Shown: positions 20,874 to 33,086, numbered from the stretch's first letter. The stretch is 64,000 bases of DNA from Phytophthora colocasiae (GCA_018806915.1 JAGKQI010000019.1:49184-113183), one strand, 5' to 3'. Numbers and translations are program-made. The notes: generated from the sequence alone by a model not told the origin.

Positions 20874-22349
20874 TCGACCAACCGTTTGCTGTTTGTCAGG
20901 GGATTGAAAGTATCAGGAACCTCAGACTCGAACGGATCAAAATCACACAGCTCCTTGTTCGCCAGTGCAGCCAGTTGTTCATCAACGTCAATACCAAGCT
21001 CCTTCAGAGTTAGTTCCCCCAAAAGGAACTCGTCCTCTTCCGTTTCCGTGATAACACAAGTCACATTGCGCATTCTGACTTTTCCGGCCATCGTTAGTAG
21101 CTGCAAATCCAATTGAATTGACTCGTTGCATCTGATGATAGCTCCGCCCACCGCCTTTCCATCGATAGATTTCGGTAGTCGCCGAACAACCACATCAGGA
21201 CACGCTTCACGAATTTGCTCAACTATCTTCCGGGGTATCACATTGTACTTAGTTCCATTTTCGGGGTGATACGGCATTGCCACCACTCCATTGAAAGAGA
21301 CGTGCTTCGCCTCCAATTCTTCCTCAACTTGCAAAAATCTCTTCATTTTAGAAGCTTCGCCACCACGGCGTTGCTCCGTAAAATGACTTTATGGCTTGTT
21401 TTTTGCTCGTCCGTCGCACTCGGGCACCATTCACAACCCAGTGGGGTCCTCTTGCAATGCAAACAACCTTGTGCAGGGACTGGATCACGTTTTACGATTC
21501 GCTGGTTGTTCACTGCGCCGTTCATCCTGCGCCTGACGCGCATTCTCACTATTTTGCTGTTGCTTATAGCTAGATGGAGTCGTTTTAGTCGCACCCGGGG
21601 TAGATTTAGTTGTCTTAGGTTTGCTCCAGTTATATAAATCAAATGACTGCTGATTCTTTAACGCTTCAGCTTTGACAACGTCAAAAAGCCTGGATACACT
21701 GATCTTCACGGTCGAATCCAAGTCCTGGTACAGCTGGATCTGCTCCTTCAGACTAGTAGGACGCAAATTTTCAATCAAAAAGTCTACACTTCAGCTTTTC
21801 ATTGCTATCCAAGGCAATACTCAGTCCATATTCTTCAATAAGTTCGTCAAACCGATCGAAATAGTTAATCACGCGTGCCTTGACATCCTTTTGTCGAAGA
21901 TCCATATTCAAATGCTGACTCATGATTGCGTGCACATTCGGGATCTGGTCGTTTAACATGCTGGCGAGTATCTTGTCAATAGCAAGTACCAACTTCTCGT
22001 TCGTCATTTCGTCAACTGGAGTCTTAAGCTCAAGTTTACAGAATGTTTTCAATCTGCGTCGATTGATGGTGTTGATCGCAGGAATCATCACGACTGTCGC
22101 TGACTCGCCGGATTCCTGGCAACGGGCTCGAACAGCTGAGTCGTAGGGCTCTCTCTCACGTCGCCACTTCGACCAACGCTTCATGCGAGAAGCACACTAT
22201 CTCTGGTGGCTCCATCGCTGTCCAGAGCTTGGTCGTCGTTCGTCTTGCAGGGTCTCCATCTTCTCCTTCTGTGTTGACCCGACTGCGTTTCTGCTGGGGA
22301 CCGCTCATGGCACCCAATGCTGGATCGTTGTCACAGCTAAAGTTAACTT
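20861..22349 (-). pseudogene. Gypsy 1 gag and protease
   Basis: The gag-like part (22184-21485) is Lys/Gln-rich, with one CxxC-type zinc knuckle near 21430-21490 (CLHC...CEWC). The protease-like part (21346-20861) contains GTKYNVIPRKIVEQI. The residues before it are PENG where a retropepsin would have D(T/S)G, so the catalytic Asp appears replaced. Two frame breaks are seen. Confidence 0.7.
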
Positions 22350-22606
22350 TGTAGTGGGTTTCGACCCAATGCTGCTTGAGAACCCGTGTAGTAGAAAGTA
22401 AATCGAATTCTGTCTTGAATAGCCGCTGCGGCAAAGCCGCATTGGTTTCTGTTAGTTTCGCTACGCGGTATGCTAGCTAGAATATGCAATATGCAAAGGT
22501 TAAGTCTGAATAACCACCTTCAAGTACCATCGGTTACCTACTCGTAGTCTCATCTGTTGCATGCGCAATGGTTGCTTGAGATGCAGTACGCCGTGGCGTC
22601 ACTACA
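22350..22606 (-). repeat. LTR of gypsy 1 (5' LTR)
   Basis: 257 bp, same termini as the LTR at 17396. Followed directly by the GTGCA target duplication. Confidence 0.93.
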
Positions 22607-22611
22607 GTGCA

Positions 22612-24413
22612 AATGGATCGCAAGCAAATTTTCGATGCTTTTTTGGTCTTTTGTTGTGTATTGCATCATATAATACGCTTTTTCAGGACCTGCAAAGTTA
22701 AGAAGGTGTTAGTGCGCAGGACCAATACCCCAATTTTATTTTACCTTCTGAAGCCGCCAAGAACTTGACATCATGATTGCACTTGAAGACCGCGCTTAGC
22801 AGGGGTATATATGTGTTCAGATATTCACTGCCAACATCACGACAGTAGCTCCACTTTTTATCGTCTCGCCACCCGTTTCTGTTTGAGTCTGCTTAGGAAA
22901 AACATTCTGCAAGCCTTTCCATCAGGGGTGCGCCGGGTACGTTTAAAGCATGAACGGCAGTGATACCAATGATGAACTTGGTACTCAACCAGAGCCCGAC
23001 AAGCAACTAAGTCAAAACGAGTAGAGCTCGGCAGTGGATACGAGCACGGCACGGCTAAAATGCCGAACCGCCTGGTCATCCCAATCATGCTGTTCAATTT
23101 GGTGCAAGGTAGCAACACGATTAAGTTCCATCCGAATTAAATCATCTGCTCCAAACGAGAAGGAACAGTGCGAGCATGTTGACGTAACCGGCCGATTGCT
23201 GTTCTTTCGAGGCTTCTGATATGCTTCCGCGGGGAAAGACGAAGTGGCAAGAGAGGTTTGGCCGCATTTTGGGCACGCCGCTGGTTTGATCGGGAAAGAT
23301 GAAGAAGCGATCGACTCAACGTACTGAACGAGGTTTTGTTTCACAAGATTTGAACAACAGGGAAGCATAGTACTCATCAACCGTCTTTGCTGCTCCGCGC
23401 ACCCATATGAGCATGTGGGCATGTAAATTTCCAGTCGAGCCCTGAGCCTCCGTCGACGAAAAGAATGCTTCAGTGATACCAAAAAGACCTTGTCCAGGCT
23501 TTGAGCATTGCTTCTCCACATCCCAATTTAGTATAACTTCGACAAGTACTTCCATCACGCAGTTGAAATAACTGGCGCAGGCGGCGGGGTTGCTTGTCGC
23601 TATTTCGCCAAGTCTTGCGTTTGTGTACGCTAAACAATCTTGCAGTGTCACTGTTGTTTCATCCAACAAATCATCAACCATGCTACCCGCAAGATTTGCA
23701 AACGCGGTAGGATAGGCTGCTACTTGGAGAAATTGTTAGGAATATAGCCGGTTGCCCAAAGCGCAGCTGCATCGACATAACTTTACTTCGCGCTTGCCCG
23801 CGCTCCTCGTTCGATCCGAAAAACGCTCGGAGACCCGTGCTAATCGCCGACATTAAGCTTAAAACCGGTTGTGATACTGTGGGCGGGTCGGGTATTCGTG
23901 CTTTATCCAAAATGGCCGTTCGTCGTGCTTCGAGATGGCTTACATGCTGTAACAACTCGTCTCGGTCGACGCCGGTAATACTTCTCATTATAGAAGGCGA
24001 TACTTTAGCGCGCAGATAAAACCGCCTGGATGACTTGGTGTCTTGCAATCACATCAAACGCGACCAAAATGAATGAAGGGTGCTGCGCAAAACGGCGCGA
24101 TGCCAAGCGCAAGCAGTAGCGAACAAATTCCTCCAAACTTATCCGCGTAGTACGAGCCTCATCAAGACCTCCTCTACCAAAAGGAAATAGCTCGCAAAAT
24201 GAGTTGGTCCAGAACGCGGTGTCGAAATCAGATAGAATGCCTGACGAACGACGAACAATTATATCGTTGTTTTCAAGAACACGACGCTGAAGTTGCACAT
24301 CATCTTCATTCGCAAAGTTGGTCACTAACGCGGTAACCGATTGAGTAAATTCTTCGTCGACTTCTGTTTATGGCGTTAATATGGGCTGGTCGGGGCTCGC
24401 TGTGGCGCCAATA
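22612..24413 (-). pseudogene. Helitron Rep region, extra (duplicated) copy
   Basis: Nearly identical to 25048-26815. It carries the Helitron-like Rep domain with the HUH-type motif LHAHMLIWVRG (near 23390-23420), the upstream FQMLVAFDVIARHQ-like region, and a Cys-rich segment (CPKCGQ). Several one-base differences from the other copy put it in different frames. It ends abruptly at 24413 after CTGTGGCGCCAAT. Confidence 0.87.
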
Positions 24414-24635
24414 AGCGTGAGAAGGGTGGAACTTCCAGAAGGAAATCCCCTTCAGGATATCCAGGTTCTTCGGATCCAAGTTCCGAATCGAGTAGCTCTT
24501 CGGATTCCGGGAGTTCGGATAGCAGTTCGTTCAAAGACAAGACCCCTGCGGTGACGACGACCAAGTCCGGAGGGACGATGACATACATGTTCAAGCCATT
24601 CGTGAATGCAAGCACTTTGGAAGACTTCGATGAGA
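24414..24635 (+). other. 222-bp retroelement gag fragment at the duplication junction
   Basis: Plus-strand open frame with a Ser-rich stretch (SSESSSSSDSGSSDSSS) followed by GGTMTYMFKPFVNASTLEDFDE, which resembles the start of the gag capsid of oomycete gypsy elements. It matches neither flanking Helitron copy and joins them. Confidence 0.6.
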
Positions 24636-27600
24636 TTGGTGCTGTGTGTGGCGGTTATCGAAGCGGAACCCGGTTGTGTTCTTCTTCTTCTCCCACAAAC
24701 TGGAGAAATCAAACAAGCAAACATCCTCCACCTCAACGGGCCGGTAAATATAATCACAAATCGGAGAGGAGAGTTTAAACGTAGCTCCACGATCATCTGA
24801 CGAAAGTATCACATCCACGTCAGCATTTTCAAAAACGGTTTTAACCGCAGAGGCCAAATGTAAACGCTGAAAGTCTGTGGACGAATAGAAAGGTGATTTC
24901 CGCTCCAGGTAAAGCGCTGCAAGAGGAGCCGAAACTTCTTGAGCATTAGACATAGAACAGCACATCGATTGAACACAACGACGGCTACTAGCGATCGCGT
25001 TATCACACTCGGCCATCTTTCAGCTTGGCCTTATCAAACGCGTGCAAATGGATCGCAAGCAAATTTTCGATGCTTTTTTGGTCTTTGTTGTGTATTGCAT
25101 CATATAATACGCTTTTTCAGGACCTGCAAAGTTAAGAAGGTGTTAGTGCGCAGGGACCAATACTCCCAATTTTTTACCTTCTGAAGCCGCCAAGAACTTG
25201 ACATCATGATTGCACTTGAAGACCGCGCTTAGCAGGGGTATATATGTGTTCAGATATTCACTGCCAACATCACGACGTAGCCTCCACTTTTATCGTCTCG
25301 CCACTCCGTTTCTGTTTGAGTCTGCTTAGGAAAAACATTCTGCAAGCCTTTCCATCAGGGGTGCGCCGGGCACGTTTAAAGCATGAACGGCAGTGATACC
25401 AATGATGAACTTGGTACTCAATTAGAGCCCGACAAGCAACTAAGTCAAAACGAGTAGAGCTCGGCAGTGGATACGAGCACGGCACGGCTAAAAATGCCGA
25501 ACCGCCTGGTCATCCCAATCATGCTGTTCAATTTGGTGCAAGGTAGCAACACGATTAAGTTCCATCCGAATTAAATCATCTGCTCCAAAACGAGAAGGAA
25601 CAGTGCGAGCATGTTGACGTAACCGGCCGATTGCTGTTCTTTCGAGGCTTCTGATATGCTTCCGCGGGGAAAGACGAAGTGGCAAGAGAGGTTTGGCCGC
25701 ATTTTGGGCACGCCGCTGGTTTGATCGGGAAAGATGAAGAAGCGATCGACTCAACGTACTGAACGAGGTTTTGTTTCACAAGATTTGAACAACAGGAAGC
25801 ATAGTACTCATCAACCGTCTTTGTTGCTCCGCGCACCCATATGAGCATGTGGGCATGTAAATTTCCAGTCGAGCCCTGAGCCTCCGTCGACGAAAAGAAT
25901 GCTTCAGTGATACCAAAAAGACCTTGTCCAGGCTTTGAGCATTGCTTCTCCACATCCCAATTTAGTATAACTTCGACAAGTACTTCCATCACGCAGTTGA
26001 AATAACTGGCGCAGGCGGCGGGGTTGCTTGTCGCTATTTCGCCAAGTCTTGCGTTTGTGTACGCTAAACAATCTTGCAGTGTCACTGTTGTTTCATCCAA
26101 CAAATCATCAACCATGCTACCCGCAAGATTTGCAACGCGGTAGGATAGGCTGCTACTTGGAGAAATTGTTAGGAATATAGCCGGTTGCCCAAAAGCGCAG
26201 CTGCATCGACATAACTTTACTTCGCGCTTGCCCGCGCTCCTCGTTCGATCCGAAAAACGCTCGGAGACCCGTGCTAATCGCCGACATTAAGCTTAAAACC
26301 GGTTGTGATACTGTGGGCGGGTCGGGTATTCGTGCTTTATCCAAAATGGCCGTTCGTCGTGCTTCGAGATGGCTTACATGCTGTAACAACTCGTCTCGGT
26401 CGACGCCGGTAATACTTCTCATTATAGAAGGCGATACTTTAGCGCGCAGATAAACCGCCTGGATGACTTGGTGTCTTGCAATCACATCAAACGCGACCAA
26501 AATGAATGAAGGGTGCTGCGCAAAACGGCGCGATGCCAAGCGCAAGCAGTAGCGAACAAATTCCTCCAAACTTATCCGCGTAGTACGAGCCTCATCAAGA
26601 CCTCCTCTACCAAAAGGAACGCGGTGTCGAAATCAGATAGAATGCCTGACGAACGACGAACAATTATATCGTTGTTTTCAAGAACACGACGCTGAAGTTG
26701 CACATCATCTTCATTCGCAAAGTCGGTCACTAACGCGGTAACCGATTGAGTAAATTCTTCGTCGACTTCGTTTATGGCGTTAATATGGGCTGGTCGGGGC
26801 TCGCTGTGGCGCCAATGCGATTCGTCTAGTTCATTCTCCAGGTGTGTTGCAGATACAGATGTGGTAGTACCGGTTTGCTCATCAACGCCGCTTTCATCGT
26901 CACGAGTAGTGTCGAGGACAACTCTGAGTCTGGCAAATCAACTCGTCGATACGAGAATGTTCGAGCACAGATATGCTTCGGTACAGAACGTTGTTTGATT
27001 TATACCAATCGAGTTGCTCTGAAATACGATCGACTCGAACGGAATAGCGCCGCAGAGTCTTGGCCTTTTGCATTGCAGTCATGCAACCCACCATGGTGAC
27101 ACCAATAACTCCGCTTGACACCACCTCATTCGGCAGTTGAGCCGCTGGAGGTGCTGGATCGGACCGAAAAAAATAAGCATGAGAGCGAATAGAGGAGTGT
27201 CTCCCTCCTTGAACAATCGACATGAATCGCGTGGGTTGTGATAGATTTACCATAGCGTGCTCAGTCATCGAGGAATCATTAAAACGCGCTGGTAATTCAC
27301 CAATCCATAGACCATTTGCAATTGCAAATTTTGGGGGAGATCTTACATTTTTCTTTGACAGCGAGCCCAAGCAAGGCTTGCAAACTTGAAGATATACTTG
27401 CGTCGCGGAGCAAATTATGCCCCGTCTAGACAATAAAACCCCCGACAAACACTCGCTGATATCAGAAACATCGTATTGCGCACGAAGATTAGGCGGGAGG
27501 TGTCCAGGGCACTTCAAGCGGGTTTTTATTGTCGCCACCAGCACTTTACATCGCGCGAGATGTTTTTTTCAACATTTTTCACTGGGTGCAGGCAATCGCA

Positions 27601-27887
27601 TACACAACAGCAATTCACCGAGAGATACTTATTCGAAAGACGCTCCGCGCACTTGGCGTTAAGCGCTTCAATCAACTCGGGGTTGGTGGGTGAGAGGCTG
27701 ACCGACACTTTGTTTTTATCGGACGTCGAACGCCGAGTATTTCTACGCCGTCGCTTCCGCTCTCGCTCATTAATGGATTCATCTCTTGCGCGAGCAGCCC
27801 TTTTCGCGGCAACGGCCTTCTGCTTATCTCGCATTTGGCCCTATGGCATACGCGAGCGAAGCGGAGAAGGCATCTACTAGTCTCCAA
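24636..27887 (-). pseudogene. Helitron Rep-Hel, N-terminal half (original copy)
   Basis: Read leftwards: a Lys/Arg-rich N-terminus (from ~27834), Cys pairs, the PPKFAIANGLWIGELP block (DUF6570-like, ~27320), a Rep core with FVAFDVIARHQV and HLEARR, the HUH motif LHAHMLIWVRG (~25840), the CPKCGQ segment, and the start of the helicase half. Its left end (24636) aligns with 16984, so 27.9-24.6 kb plus 16.98-14.6 kb represents one original gene. Broken by several one-base shifts. Confidence 0.87.
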
Positions 27888-28062
27888 ACGCCCATCGCCG
27901 ACAAAGGTTGACTACCCCATGATGCTTGGCTAGGATCGATTGATAAAGACTACAATCAGTCGGCCCCCCGGATTTGGCGCGATTTTCGTGTCTCTCGTCT
28001 CTATCTGTCACTGCAAAAGGTGACGATTGACTCTTTATTAAGACCGGCAAAGTAAAATCGTT

Positions 28063-28791
28063 ATGGCATCGACTAAGCGTGACAGCCGACCGAAGAGGAG
28101 CTCGCGACGAGCAATACCGCGTCAAAGGAAGAAGAAGTATTATACGCAAATAACTCTGGACAATTTTGTGTGTCCTCCCCCCAATGCTATCCTAGACAGC
28201 GAATATACGTATATCGCTGTCAGTGGATGTATAGGGCGATCTTGTTCGCCGACAAGACAGCGGCGAGATGTGCGGTTGTGAAAATAATTGCGGAAGCGAC
28301 TGTGTGAACCGGAACGATCAAATCGAGTGTTCTTCGATCACGTGTAACCTTGATGGGACATGCAGCAATCGACCATGGCTAGCATATCGTGTTGCACCAG
28401 TTAAGCTTGAGGTTCGTGACACCGAAGGAAAAGGTCGAGGCGCATTTGCGTTGGAAACGATCGCAGAAGGCGTCATAGTTAAGGAGTATGTGGGAGAAAT
28501 TATCACAAACGAAGAACATCTGAAGCGCGCTGAAACCGAAGGACACATGTACACGATTAAATATGCAGCAGGGAAGTATATTGACGCCCGGAGAGTCGGA
28601 AACGAATCCCGCTTTTTAATCATAGCTGCGATCCGAACTGTATTGCAGAAGTGTGGGAAGTGGCAGGTTGCTACCGCATTGGAATAATTGCTGTGCGTCA
28701 AATAAACTGCGGAGAGGAGATTTCCTTCGACTACGGAGATGAGTTTCGGATCGAAAACTGCATGTGTTGCCAGTGCCAACAAATTGCTTAG
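28063..28791 (+). CDS. AWS-SET histone lysine methyltransferase (two frameshifts)
   Basis: It starts at ATG 28063 with a basic, probably nuclear-targeting N-terminus. An AWS domain (CGCENNCGSDC...ECSSITC) is followed by a SET domain (GKGRGAFALETI...VKEYVGEII, then NHSCDPNC and GEEISFDYGDE) and a short Cys-rich post-SET (CMCCQC), ending at TAG 28789-28791. Two one-base shifts are needed: an extra G in GGG at 28234-28236 and a missing A near 28618-28620, before NHSC. AWS-SET proteins of this type often methylate H3K36 (family knowledge). At ~242 residues it is small and lacks the reader domains of larger relatives. It lies between the Helitron and the RPA-like gene on the opposite strand, and may be host or cargo. 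Confidence 0.85.
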
Positions 28792-28904
28792 GTGATCGAT
28801 CACCAGCGTAAAAAAAAGACTTCACGCAACGTCGTTATTTGTTGATCACTTTCCTAATTTCATCCAGCTTGACCACCGTATGAAGGACCTTCTATCAAAC
28901 TCGA

Positions 28905-31568
28905 ACGGAGTTTCGACTATCACCGGCGAACTGATTATCCAAGTTAATTAACTTCACATACCGGAGCGTTCACATACATGTATAAATGACTGAAATTCGA
29001 TAGGGATAAAAGGAAAAATGTATTTTATAAAAGTTCCTATCTCGATAGTATCTGTCACGCCTACAGCCGTCCCCACGCACACTACAACTGGGATCTTAGT
29101 AGCTACTGAAAGGGACGACGCCGGTCCGATTAGCAGTGCGTCGTTGTGTATAGGAACCAAGAGAAAGCAATCCCGCCGCAGCGACTAGACCCAATTTATC
29201 TTGTGTCGAGCTTGGAGTACTGGTGTCCCGCCGAAATACCTTGAACCAGTTCCTTAGCTCGTGCGACCGCGCAAGAGCTGGGCCGTAATGCAATGAAACG
29301 CCAACTCCGATATTCAAAGACCTCGTTCCCATGTAGTCCGATATTTTTGCATCCTGCATGAGCAACACAGTCCCCGCAATATTCGGCTCGATGTCTGGAG
29401 CTACCTTCCCCCACGCAGTACACAACAGTTCTGTGACGGAGTTTCGACTATCACCGGCGAACTGATTATCCAAGTTAATTAACTTCACATACCGGAGCGT
29501 TCACATACATGTATAAATGACTGAACTTCGATAGGGATAAAAGGAAAATGTATTTTATAAAAGTTCCTATCTCGATAGTATCTGTCACGCCTACAGCCGT
29601 CCCCACGCACACTACAACTGGGATCTTAGTAGCTACTGAAAGGACGACGCCGGTCCGATTAGCAGTGCGTCGTTGTGTATAGGAACCAAGAGAAAGCAAT
29701 CCCGCCGCAGCGACTAGACCCAATTTATCTTGTGTCGAGCTTGGAGTACTGGTGTCCCGCCGAAATACCTTGGAACCAGTTCCTTAGCTCGTGCGACCGC
29801 GCAAGAGCTGGGCCGTAATGCAATGAAACGCCAACTCCGATATTCAAAGACCTCGTTCCCATGTAGTCCGATATTTTTGCATCCTGCATGAGCAACACAG
29901 TCCCCGCAATATTCGGCTCGATGTCTGGAGCTACCTTCCCCACGCAGTACACAACAGTTCTGTGACGGAGTTTCGACTATCACCGGCGAAACTGATTATC
30001 CAAGTTAATTAACTTCACATACCGGAGCGTTCACATACATGTATAAATGACTGAAATTCGATAGGGATAAAAGGAAAAATGTATTTTATAAAAGTTCCTA
30101 TCTCGATAGTATCTGTCACGCCTACAGCCGTCCCCACGCACACTACAACTGGGATCTTAGTAGCTACTGAAAGGGACGACGCCGGTCCGATTAGCAGTGC
30201 GTCGTTGTGTATAGGAACCAAGAGAAAGCAATCCCGCCGCAGCGACTAGACCCAATTTATCTTGTGTCGAGCTTGGAGTACTGGTGTCCCGCCGAAATAC
30301 CTTGAACCAGTTCCTTAGCTCGTGCGACCGCGCAAGAGCTGGGCCGTAATGCAATGAAACGCCAACTCCGATATTCAAAGACCTCGTTCCCATGTAGTCC
30401 GATATTTTTGCATCCTGCATGAGCAACACAGTCCCCGCAAGCAATATTCGGCCTCGATGTCTGAGCTACTCTTCCCCACGCAGTACACAAACAGTTCTGT
30501 GACGGAGTTTCGACTATCACCGGCGAACTGATTATCCAAGTTAATTAACTTCACATACCGGAGCGTTCACATACATGTATAAATGACTGAAATTCGATAG
30601 GATAAAAGGAAAAATGTATTTTATAAAAGTTCCTATCTCGATAGTATCTGTCACGCCTACAGCCGTCCCCACGCACACTACAACTGGGATCTTAGTAGCT
30701 ACTGAAAGGGACGACGCCGGTCCGATTAGCAGTGCGTCGTTGTGTATAGGAACCAAGAGAAAGCAATCCCGCCGCAGCGACTAGACCCAATTTATCTTGT
30801 GTCGAGCTTGGAGTACTGGTGTCCCGCCGAAATACCTTGGAACCAGTTCCTTAGCTCGTGCGACCGCGCAAGAGCTGGGCCGTAATGCAATGAAACGCCA
30901 ACTCCGATATTCAAAGACCTCGTTCCCATGTAGTCCGATATTTTTGCATCCTGCATGAGCAACACAGTCCCCGCAATATTCGGCTCGATGTCTGGAGCTA
31001 CCTTCCCCCACGCAGTACACAACAGTTCTGTGACGGAGTTTCGACTATCACCGGCGAACTGATTATCCAAGTTAATTAACTTCACATACCGGAGCGTTCA
31101 CATACATGTATAAATGACTGAAATTCGATAGGGATAAAAGGAAAAATGTATTTTATAAAAGTTCCTATCTCGATAGTATCTGTCACGCCTACAGCCGTCC
31201 CCACGCACACTACAACTGGGATCTTAGTAGCTACTGAAAGGGACGACGCCGGTCCGATTAGCAGTGAGTCGTTGTTATTATAGGAACCAAGAGAAAGCAA
31301 TCCCGCCGCAGCGACTAGACCTAATTTATCTTGTGTCGAGCTTGGAGTACTGGTGTCCCGCCGAAATACCTTGGAACCAGTTCCTTAGCTCGTGCGACCG
31401 CGCAAGAGCTGGGCCGTAATGCAATGAAACGCCAACTCCGATATTCAAAGACCTCGTTCCCATGTAGTCCGATATTTTTGCATCCTGCATGAGCAACACA
31501 GTCCCCGCAATATTCGGCTCGATGTCTGGAGCTACCTTCCCCCACGCAGTACACAACAGTTCTGTGTC
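28905..31568. repeat. five tandem ~530-bp repeats from the RPA-like gene 3' end
   Basis: ACGGAGTTTCGACTATCACC starts each unit at about 28905, 29436, 29965, 30502 and 31033 (spacings ~531, 529, 537, 531). Units look about 98-99% identical, differing mostly by one-base indels. Each holds the last ~80 codons of the RPA-like gene (TELLCTAWGKVAPDIEPN...) plus ~290 bp of 3' flank. The rightmost unit merges into the full gene at ~31568. Confidence 0.95.
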
Positions 31569-32465
31569 GGAGTCATCCACCAACACGAACTGGCGCCTGT
31601 CAGTTGCTTTCCCAGATTTTGTCATGATACTCTTAAGTGGGCCAACATCGGTGACTATACCAATAATGGTCACAACCGAGCCGGTAGATAAGCTGCCCAG
31701 TAACCCAATGGCCATCATTGTAAAGCCTGGTTCAGGAAAGTCTATAGTATCCTGCCCCATCTCGACGATATAAGCATCATCACCGAACGACAATTCAACC
31801 GCAGCGCCATGGGGAGAAAAATCTCTATTCACTCGCTTTATCCGCCCTCCCGAAAACAAGCAAACCGCACCAGGATTCGCCACCTCGTAAAACTTCCCCA
31901 CACCCCCATCAAACACTGTAGCTTTGACCAACTGCGAGTCCTTACCGGTTACCCACATTGTAAAGAGTGAACCGCTCTTGCCACGCCAATGCGTGTATTT
32001 GCCAACGGGGCCTTTTGAGAAGACCCGTCCAACAAACCCACACGCTGTCCCAGCTTTAGGTAACAAATCGTTCACATAGTAGTACGGCTTTACAGCACTT
32101 GTGAGTTGCGTTTCGGTTGCAACTCCTCCATTCATGCCAGATTGGTCGTGTTGATGTCCCAGAGCTTGACGTTTGTTACCACGCCCAGTATTGCTGTTAG
32201 AGTCAATATCACCCGAACGCTTTCGCATTTCCGCTTCCCCTGGTACCACTACCTTTCGCACCCTTTTTGTTGTTTTCACAACTGCATGCAACGCTACACC
32301 GCCCGTGGAAATTCCCTCTTTGGTTTCACCAGTCGCCACCCGCACTGCTTCCATATCCGTGGAGACCCCCTCTTTGGCTTCACCAGTCTTCCTCTGCGCT
32401 GATTCCACAGCGACATCTGGCTCCATAGCGGCAGTGGAGGTGCCACGAAAAACGCGCTTGGTCAT
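31326..32465 (-). CDS. RPA1-like single-strand DNA-binding protein
   Basis: 379 residues from ATG 32465. The N-terminal third is low-complexity, with repeats of TGE(A/T)KEG(V/I)ST and a basic segment (KRSGD...RGNKRQ). The rest reads as OB folds of the replication protein A large-subunit type: YVNDLLP...GRVFSKGPVGKYTHWRGKSG, then VTDVGPLKSIMTKSG.ATDRRQFVLVDDS and KISDYMGTRSLNIG. RPA-like ORFs are carried by some Helitrons (family knowledge), which fits the Rep-Hel next door. It is in the same orientation as Rep-Hel. The C-terminal OB fold is the unit amplified downstream. Confidence 0.75.
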   Translation of the reverse strand: MTKRVFRGTSTAAMEPDVAVESAQRKTGEAKEGVSTDMEAVRVATGETKEGISTGGVALHAVVKTTKRVRKVVVPGEAEMRKRSGDIDSNSNTGRGNKRQALGHQHDQSGMNGGVATETQLTSAVKPYYYVNDLLPKAGTACGFVGRVFSKGPVGKYTHWRGKSGSLFTMWVTGKDSQLVKATVFDGGVGKFYEVANPGAVCLFSGGRIKRVNRDFSPHGAAVELSFGDDAYIVEMGQDTIDFPEPGFTMMAIGLLGSLSTGSVVTIIGIVTDVGPLKSIMTKSGKATDRRQFVLVDDSDTELLCTAWGKVAPDIEPNIAGTVLLMQDAKISDYMGTRSLNIGVGVSLHYGPALARSHELRNWFQGISAGHQYSKLDTR

Positions 32466-32969
32466 GGTCGACTTCAGCCGAAACTTGCTTTTATCAGAAT
32501 GCCTTAGGTCTAACGGAGCGCGGCGCTCATCCTGTCGCTATCAATCCATCAAAGATCTGGTTCTCAACGATCTAAAGGTCTGCTTCTCAACCAGGTACAC
32601 TCTTGATGACCTTGTGATCCCATCACTCACCGCTTACCTCAATCATAGTGCCGTTGCGGTGTAAAGGTACGCGACCGGAAGGAAGTTTCGTTGCAATCAC
32701 GACAATATCCTATTGGCGACATTCGCGCAACATCACAAGCGAAAACATGTTTTATATTGGTATGATTGGTCGAATAAATTTCACTTTGTTTTTAAATTAC
32801 CATTTGATGTTGCTGGTAGACGACAGGAGCAACATCCATCCGAATTTATAAAATTATATAAAACATAACGTATAGCAGTTATATCAGACAGCCCACCAGA
32901 CCAAAAAGCCAAAACGAATTTCACAGGGATAAGAAAATAGAGGAATAGCAGGCGACTGGCATCTACCCC
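32466..32969. other. intergenic, nothing recognised
   Basis: 5' flank of the RPA-like gene, AT-rich at 32730-32870. No further gene supported. Confidence 0.4.
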
Positions 32970-33086
32970 TTAGCTCGGAAATAAAATTTCCGAGAACACG
33001 AGAGTGAGGACAAGTAGGCACATCACTTTCCTCCACAGTTCTGGATGGCGGAGGAAGTACACGATGCCTTGGAATGCATACAACAT
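32970..33086 (-). pseudogene. EI24-like N-terminal fragment, copy 3
   Basis: A 38-residue stretch M-L-Y-A-F-Q-G-I-V-Y-F-L-R-H-P-E-L-W-R-K followed by a hydrophobic segment and a stop. This is the family N-terminus (compare MSTYVVQGLAYFAAHPRLW) without the remaining ~200 residues. Confidence 0.75.

Larger units (their letters stand above)
17396..22606 (-). mobile_element. Ty3/gypsy chromovirus 1, 5211 bp, inside the Helitron
   Basis: It is bounded by ~258-bp LTRs that start TGTAGTG and end CACTACA, and by the 5-bp target duplication GTGCA (17391-17395 and 22607-22611). On the minus strand the order is gag, protease, reverse transcriptase, RNase H, integrase, chromodomain. A polypurine tract (TTGGAGGGCGG) precedes the LTR at 17655-17665. 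LTRs differ at about four positions, so the insertion is fairly young. The uninterrupted target is present in the second Helitron copy near 25035-25070. Confidence 0.95.

Noticed and set aside
28905..31568. Regular repeats considered as a CRISPR array or satellite
   Set aside because: Units are ~530 bp, have no spacers, and are copies of the adjacent gene's 3' end.
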